Assembly (NCBI RefSeq): GCF_002288925.2
Contig: NW_022098076.1
Span: 83,132,535-83,196,534, forward strand
Reading direction: 5' to 3'
Length of the DNA: 64,000 bases
DNA from: Delphinapterus leucas
Taxonomy: Eukaryota; Chordata; Mammalia; Artiodactyla; Monodontidae
Made by a program: the position numbers and the translations under genes
Part shown: one piece after another, positions 34,382 to 45,275 of the stretch
How the letters are laid out: every line of letters begins with the position of its first letter
Numbering within the stretch: position 1 is the stretch's first letter
Notes under the pieces: generated by a model
Told to the model about the DNA's origin: nothing
The model's input: the letters and a program-made list of their open reading frames with translations, nothing else
The model's database searches: none

Positions 34382-34799
34382 GTAAGAAAAAGTCACAGGC
34401 TAAGGAATCTTTAAGGAATGTAGAACTAAGGAAAAGAAAGGTTCCTAAAGTACAGCTTAATAGCAAGGGCCCAGGGAGAAAATGATCTCTTTTTCAGTAA
34501 AAGATTCATTTTTCAATCTAACTATCTAGATATAACAAGTTTGGGAATTTTGTGATAAATTCTTCTTAAATTTCAAAAAGTGATTAAAAATCAAGACTGA
34601 AAATTATTGCTAACTTTAAGTATATAAGTTTCTCTTTAATGGATTTAGTAAAGTCAAATTTCCTAGACATTAAATAATAAGAGGCAAAAATCATATATAT
34701 GACCCAATTATCTCTTAATTCATTGTAGTTAAAGGAATATTGGTGTAATGAAACCATTTTAGAGAATTTTGAAACTGAGCCTTCTAAGCTTTATCCATA
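34382..34799. other. Unassigned sequence
   Basis: AT-rich; no gene. Confidence 0.5.
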
Positions 34800-35500
34800 A
34801 ACTTCAGGTAGAGCAGAATCCCCACCCCTCTCCTTTTTATTACCAGCAATTGAAAGACTTCCAAAAACTTAGATCTTGGTGCTGTGAGAATGCCTGTGCT
34901 CTCAAATTAAAAGTCAACTGAAATCAAACTCACCCATTAGATGAGAGAGTACAAATGTCCGTAGAACAGCATGATTTGAGTGCAAGCTCTGGTAGAATGC
35001 AGTTGTAACTGACACTACAGTTGCTCTGCCTCTTTACTCTTAGCCTCTTTTGATCTCAGCTGTAGCTGGCCGAGACATTGGCCACCAATTCAGACACTTG
35101 TGCTCACAGCCTCTCACAGCAGTATCATTTTGGTTTTCTGCCCAGGAGCTCTTGGAAGCTGCAAAAGCCCATTGGCCCTCTGCAGAACCTGCAGCCTGGG
35201 AATGCAGAGGAGAAAATAACCTTAGGACAGCCCACCCTCAATCAAGGGAGCCTGACAGGTGGTGGAGAAAGTCTCTTGCTTCCCATTTTTCTGCAGACAA
35301 TTCTTGCAAGCTTCCCTGGAGAATTAAATCATTTTGCCCACAACAGTGACCTCTAGAGCACACCCTTACATTGGCTTCCTCCTTCTCTCATTTTCCCTGC
35401 TTCCTCGCTTCATCTTTCTAGGATCAGCTGCCAAATGAACTATCTTCATCCAAGTTCTAGTTTCAGGGTTTGGTTTCTGGGGAACCCAAACCAAGAGACA
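34800..35500 (+). repeat. Possible ancient LTR (ERVL-like)
   Basis: GC-richer block ending in GGTTTGGTTTCTGGGGAACCC followed by AAACCAAGAGACA, an ending seen in some old ERVL LTRs. The start is undefined and there is no target duplication. Overlapping plus-strand frames at 35050-35356 have no domain. Weak call. Confidence 0.35.
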
Positions 35501-35796
35501 TAGCTCTTCATTGCATCTCAGTTCAGTGATTTCATAAAAGTGGGGAAAGGTCAGATGTGATGGTTCTTAGCTTTCGGCTTGGGGCCAATTTGTCTCACTT
35601 CAATCTGCATGATAATTGTTCTAGGAAAAGGCAAAAAGATATTTCAAAAACCTCCAAAACTTCTTGCTTATCTCCTTAACATTGATTATTTTAGTGTGTT
35701 CATCATTATTTGCATTCAGTGTTTTGCATCTTGTTTTGCATCAGGTTTTGCATCTTGTTTCATTGTTTAGTTACAACTGGTTCAAACATTGCAATG
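35501..35796. other. Unassigned spacer with 12-bp triple repeat
   Basis: Three tandem units TTTTGCATCTTG, TTTTGCATCAGG, TTTTGCATCTTG (35722-35757) lie just left of the inverted L1. ACATTGCAATG (35786-35796) is the left L1 duplication. Confidence 0.7.
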
Positions 35797-36170
35797 CATT
35801 TATGTCAAAGAGTGTTTTTCCTGTGCTTTCCTCTAAGAGTTTTATAGTGTCCAGTCTTATAGTCTTATATTTAGGTCTTTAATCCATTTTGAGTTTACTT
35901 TTGTGTATGGTGTTAGGGAGTGTTCTAATTTCATTCTTTTACGTGTAGCTGTCCAGTTTTCCCAGCACCACTTATTGAAGAGGCTGTCTTTTCTCCATTG
36001 TATATTCTTGCCTTCTTTAATCAAAGATAAGGTGACCATATGTGCGTGGGTTTATCTCTGGGCTTTCTATCCTGTTCCATTGATCTATATTTCTGTTTTT
36101 TGTGCCAGTACCATACTATAGCTTTGTAGTATAGTTTGAAGTCAGGGAGCCTGATTCCTTCAGCTCTGTT

Positions 36171-36797
36171 TTACTTTCTCAAAATTCCTTTGGCTATTTG
36201 GTATCTTTTGTGTTTCCATACAAATTGTAAAATCTTTTGTTCTAATTCTGTGAAAAAAGCCATTGGTAATTTGATAGAGATTACATTGAATCTGTAGATT
36301 GCTTTGGGTAGTATAGTCATTTTCACAATATTTATTCTTCCAATCCAAGAAAATTGTATGTCTCTCCATCTATTTGTGTCATTTTTGATTTCTTTCATCA
36401 GTGTCTTACAAGTTTCTGAGGACAGGTCTTTTGCCTCCTTAGGTAGGTTTGCTCCAAGGTATTTTATTCTTTTTGTTGCAATGGTAAATGGGATTGTTTC
36501 CTTAATTTCTCTTTCTGATCTTTCATTGTTAGTGTATAGGAATGCAAGAGGTTTCTGTGCATTAATTTTGTAGTTAACTTTACCTGCAACTTTACCAAAT
36601 TCATTGATTAGCTCTAGTAGTTTTCTGGTGGTATCTTTAGGATTATCTATGTGTAGTATCATGTCATATGCAAACAGTGACAGTTTTACGTCTTCTTCTC
36701 CAATTTGTATTCCTTTTATTTCTTCTTCTTCTTGATTACCGTGGCTAGGACTTCCAAAACTATGTTGAATAATAGGGGCAAGAGTGGACATCCTCAT
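36171..36797 (-). pseudogene. L1 ORF2 reverse-transcriptase fragment, active site altered
   Basis: A 208-codon open stretch of L1 ORF2 RT from the inverted L1 segment. Residues 24-46 cover the region around the RT catalytic motif, and later parts ([55 protein letters not shown]) continue the conserved order. The catalytic F-A-D-D motif reads F-A-Y-D (residues 42-45; the altered codon is 36666-36668). With the missing endonuclease, this is a dead fragment. Confidence 0.9.
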
Positions 36798-36918
36798 CTT
36801 CTTCCTGATCTTAGAAGAAATGCTTTCAGTTTTTCAGCATTTAGAATGATGTTTGCTGTGGGTTTGCCATGTATGGCCTTTATTATGTTGAGGTAGGTTC
36901 CCTCTATGCCCACTTTCT

Positions 36919-37460
36919 TTTTTTTTTTTTTTAACATCTTTATTGGGGTATAATTGCTTTACAATGGTGTGTTAGTTTCTGCTTTATAACAAAGTGAATC
37001 AGTTATACATATACATATGTTCCCATATCTCTTCCCTCTTGCGTCTCCCTCCCTCCCACCCTCCCTATCCCACCCCTCCAGGCGGTCACAAAGCACCAAG
37101 CTGATATCCCTGTGCTATGCGGCTGCTTCCCACTAGCTATCTACCTTATGTTTTGTAGTGTATATATGTCCATACCTCTCTCTCGCTTTTTCACAGCTCA
37201 CCCTTCCCCCTCCCCATATCCTCAAGTCCGTTCTCCAGTAGGTCTGTCTTTATTCCTGTCTTACCCCTAGTTTCTTCATGACATTTTTTTTCTTAAATTC
37301 CATATATATATGTGTTAGCATACAGTATTTGTCTTTCTCTTTCTGACTTACTTCACTCTGTATGACCGAATCTAGGTCTATCCACCTCATTACAAATAGT
37401 TCAATTTCATTTCCTTTTATGGCTGAGTAATATTCCATTGTATATATGTGCCACATCTTC
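36919..37460 (-). mobile_element. Young L1 3' end nested in the inverted L1
   Basis: Poly-T at 36919-36932, then the reverse-complement L1 3' UTR (TATTGGGGTATAATTGCTTT, AATGGTGTGTTAGTTTCTGC) and the ORF2 C-terminus (frame 37250-37456 minus, starting [19 protein letters not shown]). Flanked by the perfect 15-nt duplication CTATGCCCACTTTCT (36904-36918 and 37461-37475), which is itself ORF2 sequence of the host L1. 5'-truncated to 542 bp. Confidence 0.96.
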
Positions 37461-37810
37461 CTATGCCCACTTTCTGGAGAGCTTTTATCACAAGGGATTA
37501 ATCTCCAAAATATACAAACAGCTCATGCAGCTCAATATCAAAAAAGCAAACAACCCAATCAAAAAATGGGTAGAAAATCTAAGTAGACATTTCTGCAAAG
37601 AAGACATACAGATGGCCAAGAGGCACATGAAAAGAAGCTCAACATCACTAATTATTAGAGAAATGCAGATCAAACTACAATGAGGTATCACCTCACACCA
37701 GTCAGAATGACCATCATCAAAAAATCTACAAACAATAAATGCTGGAGAGGGTGTGGAGAAAAGGGAACCCTCTGGCACTATTGGTGGGAATGTAAATTGA
37801 TAGAGTCACT

Positions 37811-38173
37811 ATGGAGAACAGTATGGAGTTCCTTAAAAAACTAAAACTAAAACTACCGTATGACCCAGCAACCCCACTACAGAGCATATACCCAGAGAAA
37901 ACCACAATTCAAAGAGACACGTGCACCCCAATGTTCATTGCAGCACTATTTATAATAGCCGGGACATGGAAACAACCTAAATGTACATCGACAGGTGAAT
38001 GGATAAAGAAGATGTGGCACATATATGCAATGGAATATTACTCAGCCATAAAAAGGAATGAAATTGGGTCATTTGCAGAGACATGGATGAACCTAGAGTC
38101 TGTCACACAGAGTGAAGTAAGTCAGAAAGAGAAAAACAAATATCATATATTAACGCATACATGTGGAATCTAG
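37811..38173 (+). pseudogene. L1 ORF2 C-terminal fragment
   Basis: A 120-codon frame with the conserved ORF2 C-terminus ([64 protein letters not shown]). It belongs to the plus-strand 3' part of the twin-primed L1. Upstream catalytic domains are absent. Confidence 0.92.
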
Positions 38174-38533
38174 AAAAATGGTACAGATGAACCTATTTGC
38201 AGAACAGGAATAGAGACACAGAAGTAGAGAACAGATGTGTGGACATGGCTGGGGGGAAGGGGGTTGGGATGAACTGGGACATTGGGATTGACATATATAC
38301 ACTACCATGTGTAAAACAGATAGCTAGTGGGAACCTGCTGTATAGTACAGGGAGTTCAGTTTGGTGCTCTGTGGTGACCTAGATGGGTGGGATGTGGGGG
38401 TGGGATGGAGGGCCAAGAGGGAGGGGATCTAAGTATACATATAGCTGATTCATTTTGTTGTATAGCAGAAACTCACACAACATTGTAAAGTAACTCTATC
38501 CCAATTGAAAAAAAAAGAAAACACATTGCAGTG

Positions 38534-41500
38534 TGGAGGAAATATAATTAGAATCATGTGCTGCCCACTATCACAGTGTACTGCATACAAAAGTACGTAC
38601 TGAGTTATTGTGTTAAATAATAGGAAAGTTGACACTTAAGTAGGTATCTTCAGTGCATAGTTTGTATATGTGTTTGAGTGTTTAGTGAAATTCATCAGAG
38701 ATTCTAGGTGGGCTAAGAGCAAATCATTATTTTTCCAATTAAAAATAATGGAAAACAAGCTGTAGCTCTCTGAAAAGTTTCTATCCAACACATTTTAGGA
38801 ACAGATTAGATATGAATACAAGAGATTCCCGTAGTGCTTACTACTTCTTATTACTGGAGATTACCAATGTTTACCCAAAACAAACTAGTAACAATATTTC
38901 ACCCACAGTGATTTAGATAAATACACAACAAATACCTGGTTAAATTCAACACTTTTGTGTTTCTTCAGCAATTTTTATCAGACCCTGAAGAAAGAAAAAT
39001 ATAGGAAATGGTAAACCAAACTTATTAGATAGAAATTAAATGAGAAATTAAATGAGAGAAAAAGTAATTGTGCAGTTATATATTTAAAATGTATCCTACA
39101 CATTGTAGCATATATACATTAATATGTAATTATAGAATAAATGATATTAAAATACAATAGGATAAAATATATAATTGTAGTTATAAATATAGAATTACAT
39201 ACTATCATACTTCTTTTTCAGAATAGAGAGGGTTATGCGTTATTTTTAATTTACCTTACTATCTTTGCAAATATTTAATAATGATAGAAGTATGTGTGTG
39301 ATATCACTTGGTTAATTGATTTTGGTATCCAAATAAAAATACAAGTATTCACCTGCCTGTTTATATTTGTATAATTTTAAATGTGTTGAATATATATATT
39401 AAAAAGAACTATCATACACATATGCATGCTAGTATGCGTTCTGAGAAGCAGAGAGAACAAAGTGAGAGAGAGAGAGGTTTTTTTCCCTATAAATTTTGAA
39501 TGAAATTGATTCAAATTTCCTTTGGCTTCATGTCATTTGAGTAAACATTTTGAGAGGATGTATTAACTATTTTGTAGAATTTAACTGTAAAAATATTTTA
39601 AGTCAAGTTCAATCAAATTACTACTTTGGGGTATTATTTTCAGATTGTTCATGATTTCATTTTACTTGGATATATAAAATTTCCCCCAAAAATGCAATGA
39701 CCATGAAAATTGTTTACAGCCACTTAAAGCAGAGGAAATCACAGAACGTTAAGTCCCTCCCATCTCCCCCGCCCCTTAAAAAACCTCTTAAAACAGCATG
39801 ATCTGATCTATCACATACATTCAGTCTTCTAATGGTCTCCACATTTCAAATTCATTTATTATGAATTTTTGATAAAATATTCAGATGGTCTGCTAATGTG
39901 CATGCTGGAGAAAAATAATGTATAATTGGGCATTTTTTTAAATTAAAGTAACTTAAAAAAATATAAAACCATAGCTCTATTTGAATTTGAATTGCCCTTA
40001 ACCTCTTCAGGAGGAAGACATAAAACTGAGCTCAGCCAGAGCATAGTGAGCTTGTGAGCCAGCACCTTTGGCAGCCATGGGATTTCTGCCCTGCAGGAAG
40101 CCCTACCACAGAGCAGCTATGGCAAGAATTAAGAGGACATCAAAACCTCAAACAAGCTACACTCCAGTGGGTTTGGGGAGAAACAAGACACTTAAACATT
40201 CCTGGTATGGTTTCCTTGGAAACATCCATAACAACAACTCTGTAATACTATGGGTTTCTGTTTTCTTAACCCTTCAGGGCATCAATTGAATGAAAACTTC
40301 CTTGAGGAAATATTTCAAGTGACTAGGTGGACTGGAATAAATTAGTCTCAATAATGTGTGGCCTCTGACCCCTTCCCATAGCCCAAGGTGCGGGGGCCAG
40401 CGTAAGGGGGGCAGTAAAGCAGGGAGAGGGAGGAATGTACACATTCCAACTTATGAGAGTTTACTTCATAAAAGAATTGCATTGGCACTGTTTAGAGGTG
40501 ACTTGTGTGGAAAAATAACAAACACAACAAGCAAATAAAAAGTTAACTACCTGTGGAAGTCCCCATCAAATATATTTAGTAAAGGGGAAAATCCCAAACC
40601 CAAAGGGATGTATAATCACATTATCTAAAATGACAGAAAACAGCTAACAGGCCTTGAATCATGTGGATTCAAAATGAAATAAAGGTTTATGAAAATTTTA
40701 TTGGGCCAACATTATCTAACTTATAACTCAAAGGAAATAATTCAGAGCAATCATCTCATTCAATTAGCTGAGAAAATTATGCACTTAGGAAAGGTAGGGA
40801 TGGGAAAAAATGTATAGGGATATTGCAGTCTTTAAACTTTTGAGGTGTACTATAAGAAACACAGTTACTAAGAGGTTTAATTATTTGGCATGTACTAAAC
40901 AAAATAATTAGATTATGATAACTAATAATGACTGTAATAACTATAAGAATAATAATAGAAAGAAAACAAGGAAGAAATAGAAGAAACAGAATGTCTTCTA
41001 CTAATTTAAGATATTTAAAATTATCAGTGATATACCATCTGTGAGAATTTTTCTTAATTGGAGTTATTCATTAAAAATGTGACCAGATCTATAAACACAG
41101 ATTATGTTTTTCTTAAGTTATTACCAAACAGGAATACTGTGGAGATGGAGTAAATTAAAAACCATACTACTCAAAAATATACTTGTTAATTCCTCCATCT
41201 AAGACTAATATCTTTATCAATCATTATATAATCTATTTAGTTAAATATATTTTTATTCATAAATTTAATTTTAAAAGACTTCTCTATATTGAATAGCTGA
41301 TATTGATGATCAACAGAGTCAAGGAATTCTATCAAATAGAATCTTCATTTAAGGAAGTTTTGACGTAACTGAGCTCAAATTATTTGAGTTTAAAATACAT
41401 GATTTATAACTGATTACTTGGGAGTAGTTACAAAGTCATAACACTTGTGATTTCCATGAGATCAGACTGCTAATAATATTATTAATAATAATAATTAATG

Positions 41501-42951
41501 ATTCTTAATAACAGTAAATCTTTCCACATCTCTACTCAAAAAGGAACTTACATTTTCAAAGAAATTTTTTAGATTATTAAAAAAATATTTACATGATAAA
41601 TGATCTATGTTATTAGAACACACAAATATTGTACTATTTTAACTATGAATGCACCATAAATTGAAATATATAGACACTATATAAATTATCCTCTTCTACT
41701 TCCTGTTTTATGCCTCTAGGCCTAGTCAGGCTTGTGACCACAAGGAATGTGGCCTTTGTTCAGACATAAAAGGTGGCTGCCAGTGGCTCCTCCGTCTTAT
41801 CCATTTAGACAAGTAGACCTCATTTCCTCATCCAGTGAGGTCCCAAATGTTTTCATTAATGTCATGCTCAGGCTGCTGAATTAGTAAGAATGCTGTCTTA
41901 AAGAAAGGCAAATAAGAGGGGAACACTTTTGGAGAGAGGAGTTGTCTACATTTTGCCCAAAAGCTACTAGTTCATGAAAAGTAAGTAATTTATCACTTAT
42001 TTGATGAATATAACAAATTTATTGACTCATTTACAGGTAAAAATGGGTAAATCATCCAGTTTCTGAGCATTTCTTATAATTTCTGATAAAGGATCTGATA
42101 AGGTCTAAGAAAGTATCATGGTTTCCATTTAACACCTGTTTCCTACCACAGGGACTTCAAGTTCTTCCTAGTATATCTGCCTTTTTCCTTCCTACTTGAC
42201 ATGAGAATTAAGATACTGGAACAGAGTGAGCAAGTAAGGCATGAAACATAGAATTCTTTGTCCACTTAGGGTACAGTACAATTTCATGGCAGTTCACTCT
42301 TTGAAACCCTTCAATGAATTCTCACTGTATGAAGGAGAGAGATTTCCAGGCAGTTGTCCAAGTGTTACACTCTATAGGCCAAAAAACAATTTGAAAGGGA
42401 AAGAACAAGTAAGAAGGAATAATGAATGACATTGATAAAATAATGCTTTTCATGAAAATCAAGTTTGATCAGGAAGGTAACAGCATGCTCCTCTAGAAAT
42501 CATGGAGATATCTATGTTACAATTGGCTACAGAAAATCTAGATTAGAGAAGACACAAGTTTTTCTTCTGGATCTTCCAAGCAGATATATTCCCTAGGAAG
42601 CATCTGAATATGTGACAAGATCTTCAAATAATGCAAGTGTGGTGTTTTATCCAAATGATAAGCAATGTGTCAGAGTCCAGGAGAAGGAGATGGGAAAACA
42701 TAGCAAAAGAAATAAGGCTGAGGATCCAACACTTAACTTGAAGCAGGTCTAACCCATCAACAAATAAGAAGCCCTACATTAATTACAGCTCCCATGGGAA
42801 ACAATTTAGCATCTACTTATGCTTGTTTGTTTGTATCCTCTTTTAAAATTTTTATTGTCCTCTTTATCACTACCCATGAACACATTCTCATTAAAGATCC
42901 TAAAGATCATGTCCGTTCTCTAGTCCAGATCTGCCTGATTCCAGACAGAAT
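38534..42951. other. Unassigned AT-rich sequence, over 4 kb
   Basis: No gene and no confidently named repeat. Small features: a duplicated AAATTAAATGAG near 39033-39056, a short GA run at 39463-39476, and ATTATTAATAATAATAATT at about 41476-41494. The block at 40015-40560 has higher GC and short frames without domains. Confidence 0.5.
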
Positions 42952-42968
42952 CTGAGCATCCTGCTTTT

Positions 42969-43196
42969 TAAAAAAAATATTTATTTATTTGTTTAAATTA
43001 TTTATTTATTTTGGCTGCTCCAAATCTTAGCTGCAGCATGCGGGATATTTAGTTGCAGCATGAGGACTCTTAGTTGAAGCATGCAAACTCTTAGTTGTGG
43101 CATGCATGTGGGATCTAGTTCCCCAACCAGGGATCAAACTGGGGCCCCCCACATTGGGAGCGTGGAGTCCTACCCATTGGACCACCAGGGAAGTCC
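42969..43196 (-). mobile_element. tRNA-Glu SINE with four 22-bp internal units, minus strand
   Basis: TTTATTTATTT-rich tail, then four tandem units of the form (C/T)TTAGTTG(C/A)AGCATG plus about seven bases (43026-43110). The tRNA-like head follows: CCCCAACCAGGGATCAAAC, then GGACCACCAGGGAAGTCC. The 17-nt duplication CTGAG(C/T)ATCCTGCTTTT has one mismatch (42952-42968 and 43197-43213). Confidence 0.93.
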
Positions 43197-43213
43197 CTGA
43201 GTATCCTGCTTTT

Positions 43214-43984
43214 GGATCCATCAACCCTTTCCATCTCTGGCCAGGACAGTAGTACCTTTATCCCAACACAGTCATCAGTAAGCCCAAACCCCAGCACCTA
43301 TCCACATAGTCTCTGTCACAGAATTCCAGCCTTTAAACACGAAGGCTCACACAGAGGACAGGGCACCCATGTGGCGCATCAGTTCATAAAGAAATCTGAA
43401 ACACATAGAGGAGAAATGGAATATGATGGTGAAAATATATGGTAGAAGGTGGGACAATCTCAGGCAGAGCTCAGTTGATAAAGGAGATAATAATCAATGA
43501 TTAAGCATATTATTGTTTCCAAGAGAAGTAAAAACATGGACCGACAGTCCTAAACCTAGAGCCATAAGAATAGGAGCAAAGCAGGGGGTGTTATAGTGAG
43601 TGGAAGAGAGACAGTATCAAAAGTACAGCAGCAGAAGAGAGTTCTACAAAAAAAAGCCCTCAGAATGCAATTCCTACAACAGAGGATAAAAAACAAAGGA
43701 GAGAGGGAAAAAAAGGGAACAGAAATGAATGTGTAAACTGCCATTAGACAAAAGACTAGCAGTCTGAGCAGTGTCAGGTTTCACTTAGTATAAGTTATAT
43801 AATTCTCCCACTAACAGGGCCTCTCCCCAGAGAGAAGGCCATCATCTATGTCTTAATTTAATAAATATGGCCAAAAGAATGAGCACATTTCTCATAATAA
43901 TTGGTTCATAATATTTGGTTCATGAATGGGCCTCGGGGGTCTCTACACACTGCAAGTCTTCCTGCCCCAGTCAGCCAGAGCCAT
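43214..43984. other. Unassigned sequence
   Basis: No gene. Its right part contains a 38-nt segment (43904-43941) that recurs at 45146-45183. Confidence 0.5.
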
Positions 43985-44310
43985 CTTCTACAAACACAGT
44001 CCTGATTATGACCTTTTTCTGTTTAAAATCTTCCCTCATTCACTCCCGCTAAGACAAGTTCATACTCCTATTCCTGGAATTCAGAGTTCTCTGGTATCTG
44101 GCCTACAACTCTTTCCAACATTTATTTTCTCTCCTAATTCTACTTTCCACATTTTCTACTCCAGCCAAGTTGAACTGCCAATCATTCCCTATGCATACAT
44201 TTCTACAAGTTCCTCAGCCTTCACAGCTTTTCCATACTATTTCCTACTCAGTCTTAGGTATCATTCATGACATGTTTCAAATGCCAATTTTTCTATGAAG
44301 AAAATTTCAA
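43985..44310 (+). repeat. L2-like LINE 3' fragment
   Basis: GATTATGACCTTTTTCTG, TTAAAATCTTCCCTCATTCA, GTTCTCTGGTATCTGGCC, CTCCAGCCAAGTTGAACTGC and GTTTCAAATGCCAATTTTTC follow the L2 3' order. The 114-codon plus-strand frame from 43926 is a translation of this repeat. Confidence 0.6.
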
Positions 44311-44489
44311 GTAGGTCCTGGCTTCCCCTAATTCCCACAGAATTTCATGTGTATCTTATGAATTTTTCTCTCTCTGCCCTGTATTAATTGTATGTGTATG
44401 TAAGTGGATGGATGGATGGGTAAATTCATACATCCTAAGATATTTCTACTACTATTGTAAATGAGAGCTAAAGACTATCTATGTGAAGT

Positions 44490-44760
44490 GCCTCTGAAGT
44501 CAGAGAAATCTGTGCTTGAAGCCAGTTTCCATTAGTTTTCTAGTTGTGACGTTAAGTAAGGTTTACTTAACCTCTTTCAATTTATCTTATCTGTTAAAGA
44601 AGGAGGAGAAGGAGGATAAGGAAAGTAAAGAAAAAAAAGATGAAAGATACTAATAACATATTTAGCATAGTTCTTGGGAAAATATATTCAATTAACATTA
44701 GTTATTAACAATACCAATATTATCAATTAGCATTATTGTAATTATTAGCGGTAAACCCTT
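44490..44760 (+). repeat. MIR SINE, eroded
   Basis: AAGTCAGAGAAATCTGTGCT, TTGAAGCCAGTTTCC, CTAGTTGTGACGTTAAG and TTACTTAACCTCTTTCAATT follow MIR. Its CTGTAAAATGG block is replaced by a GGA-rich simple tract (44600-44640). Confidence 0.6.
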
Positions 44761-45145
44761 TCAGGTTGAGTTTTATACACTCCATGATGCCAGGTACTAT
44801 ACAAGATACTCAAACTTATATTTGCTGAATGGGGGTTTATCTGTTCTGTTTCATTTATAAAAATCAGTAGGACAAGAGTATGCTCAGAATTAAAGGAATT
44901 TTGGGTAACATAACAGAAATGGAACTTGAAAATGAAAGGGGTTGCATAACTGGGATGCTTCAGACAGGTTCAGACATTTTTTAATAGAAACATTATTGGC
45001 TGGAGGGGCATTCTTAAAACAAGGATGTGATAAAGAAGGTAGCAGAGTGGAGCATAAAGATCGGTAACAAAAAATGAATAATTCTAGAAAAACTGTCCAC
45101 AATGCAATAACCATAAAATAGAGAAATTGATAAATTAGAGCAGGT
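44761..45145. other. Unassigned spacer
   Basis: AT-rich; no gene. Confidence 0.5.
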
Positions 45146-45159
45146 GTTCATAATATTTG

Positions 45160-45275
45160 GTTCATGAATGGGCCTTGGGGGTCCATGAACCTCCTGAAAT
45201 TGTGTGCAGTATTTGTAAATGAGAAAGAAGCCTTGCTTTCATCAGATTCTCAAAAGGATTTATGACTCAAAAAAG
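45160..45275. mobile_element. Short DNA-transposon remnant (hAT-like, tentative)
   Basis: GGTCCATGAACCTCCTGAAA, TTGTGTGCAGTATTTG, TTTCATCAGATTCTCAAAAG and TTTATGACTCAAAAAAGG match a common mammalian MER-type element. The name and ends are not certain. Confidence 0.5.

Larger units (their letters stand above)
35797..38522 (+). mobile_element. 5'-inverted (twin-primed) L1 with a nested L1
   Basis: One L1 insertion in two opposite parts. The left part (35797-36918 plus 37476 to about 37490) is mid-ORF2 on the minus strand. The right part (about 37491-38510) is the ORF2 3' end and 3' UTR on the plus strand, ending in an A-rich tail. The whole is flanked by ACATTGCAATG (35786-35796) and ACATTGCAGTG (38523-38533), one mismatch. 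The left part ends in ORF2 a little upstream of where the right part begins, as twin-priming predicts. A younger minus-strand L1 is inserted at 36919-37460. Strand is given for the 3' part. Confidence 0.9.

Noticed and set aside
43926..44270. 114-codon plus-strand frame with leucine- and serine-rich sequence
   Set aside because: Lies on an L2-like repeat; no domain and no exon signals.
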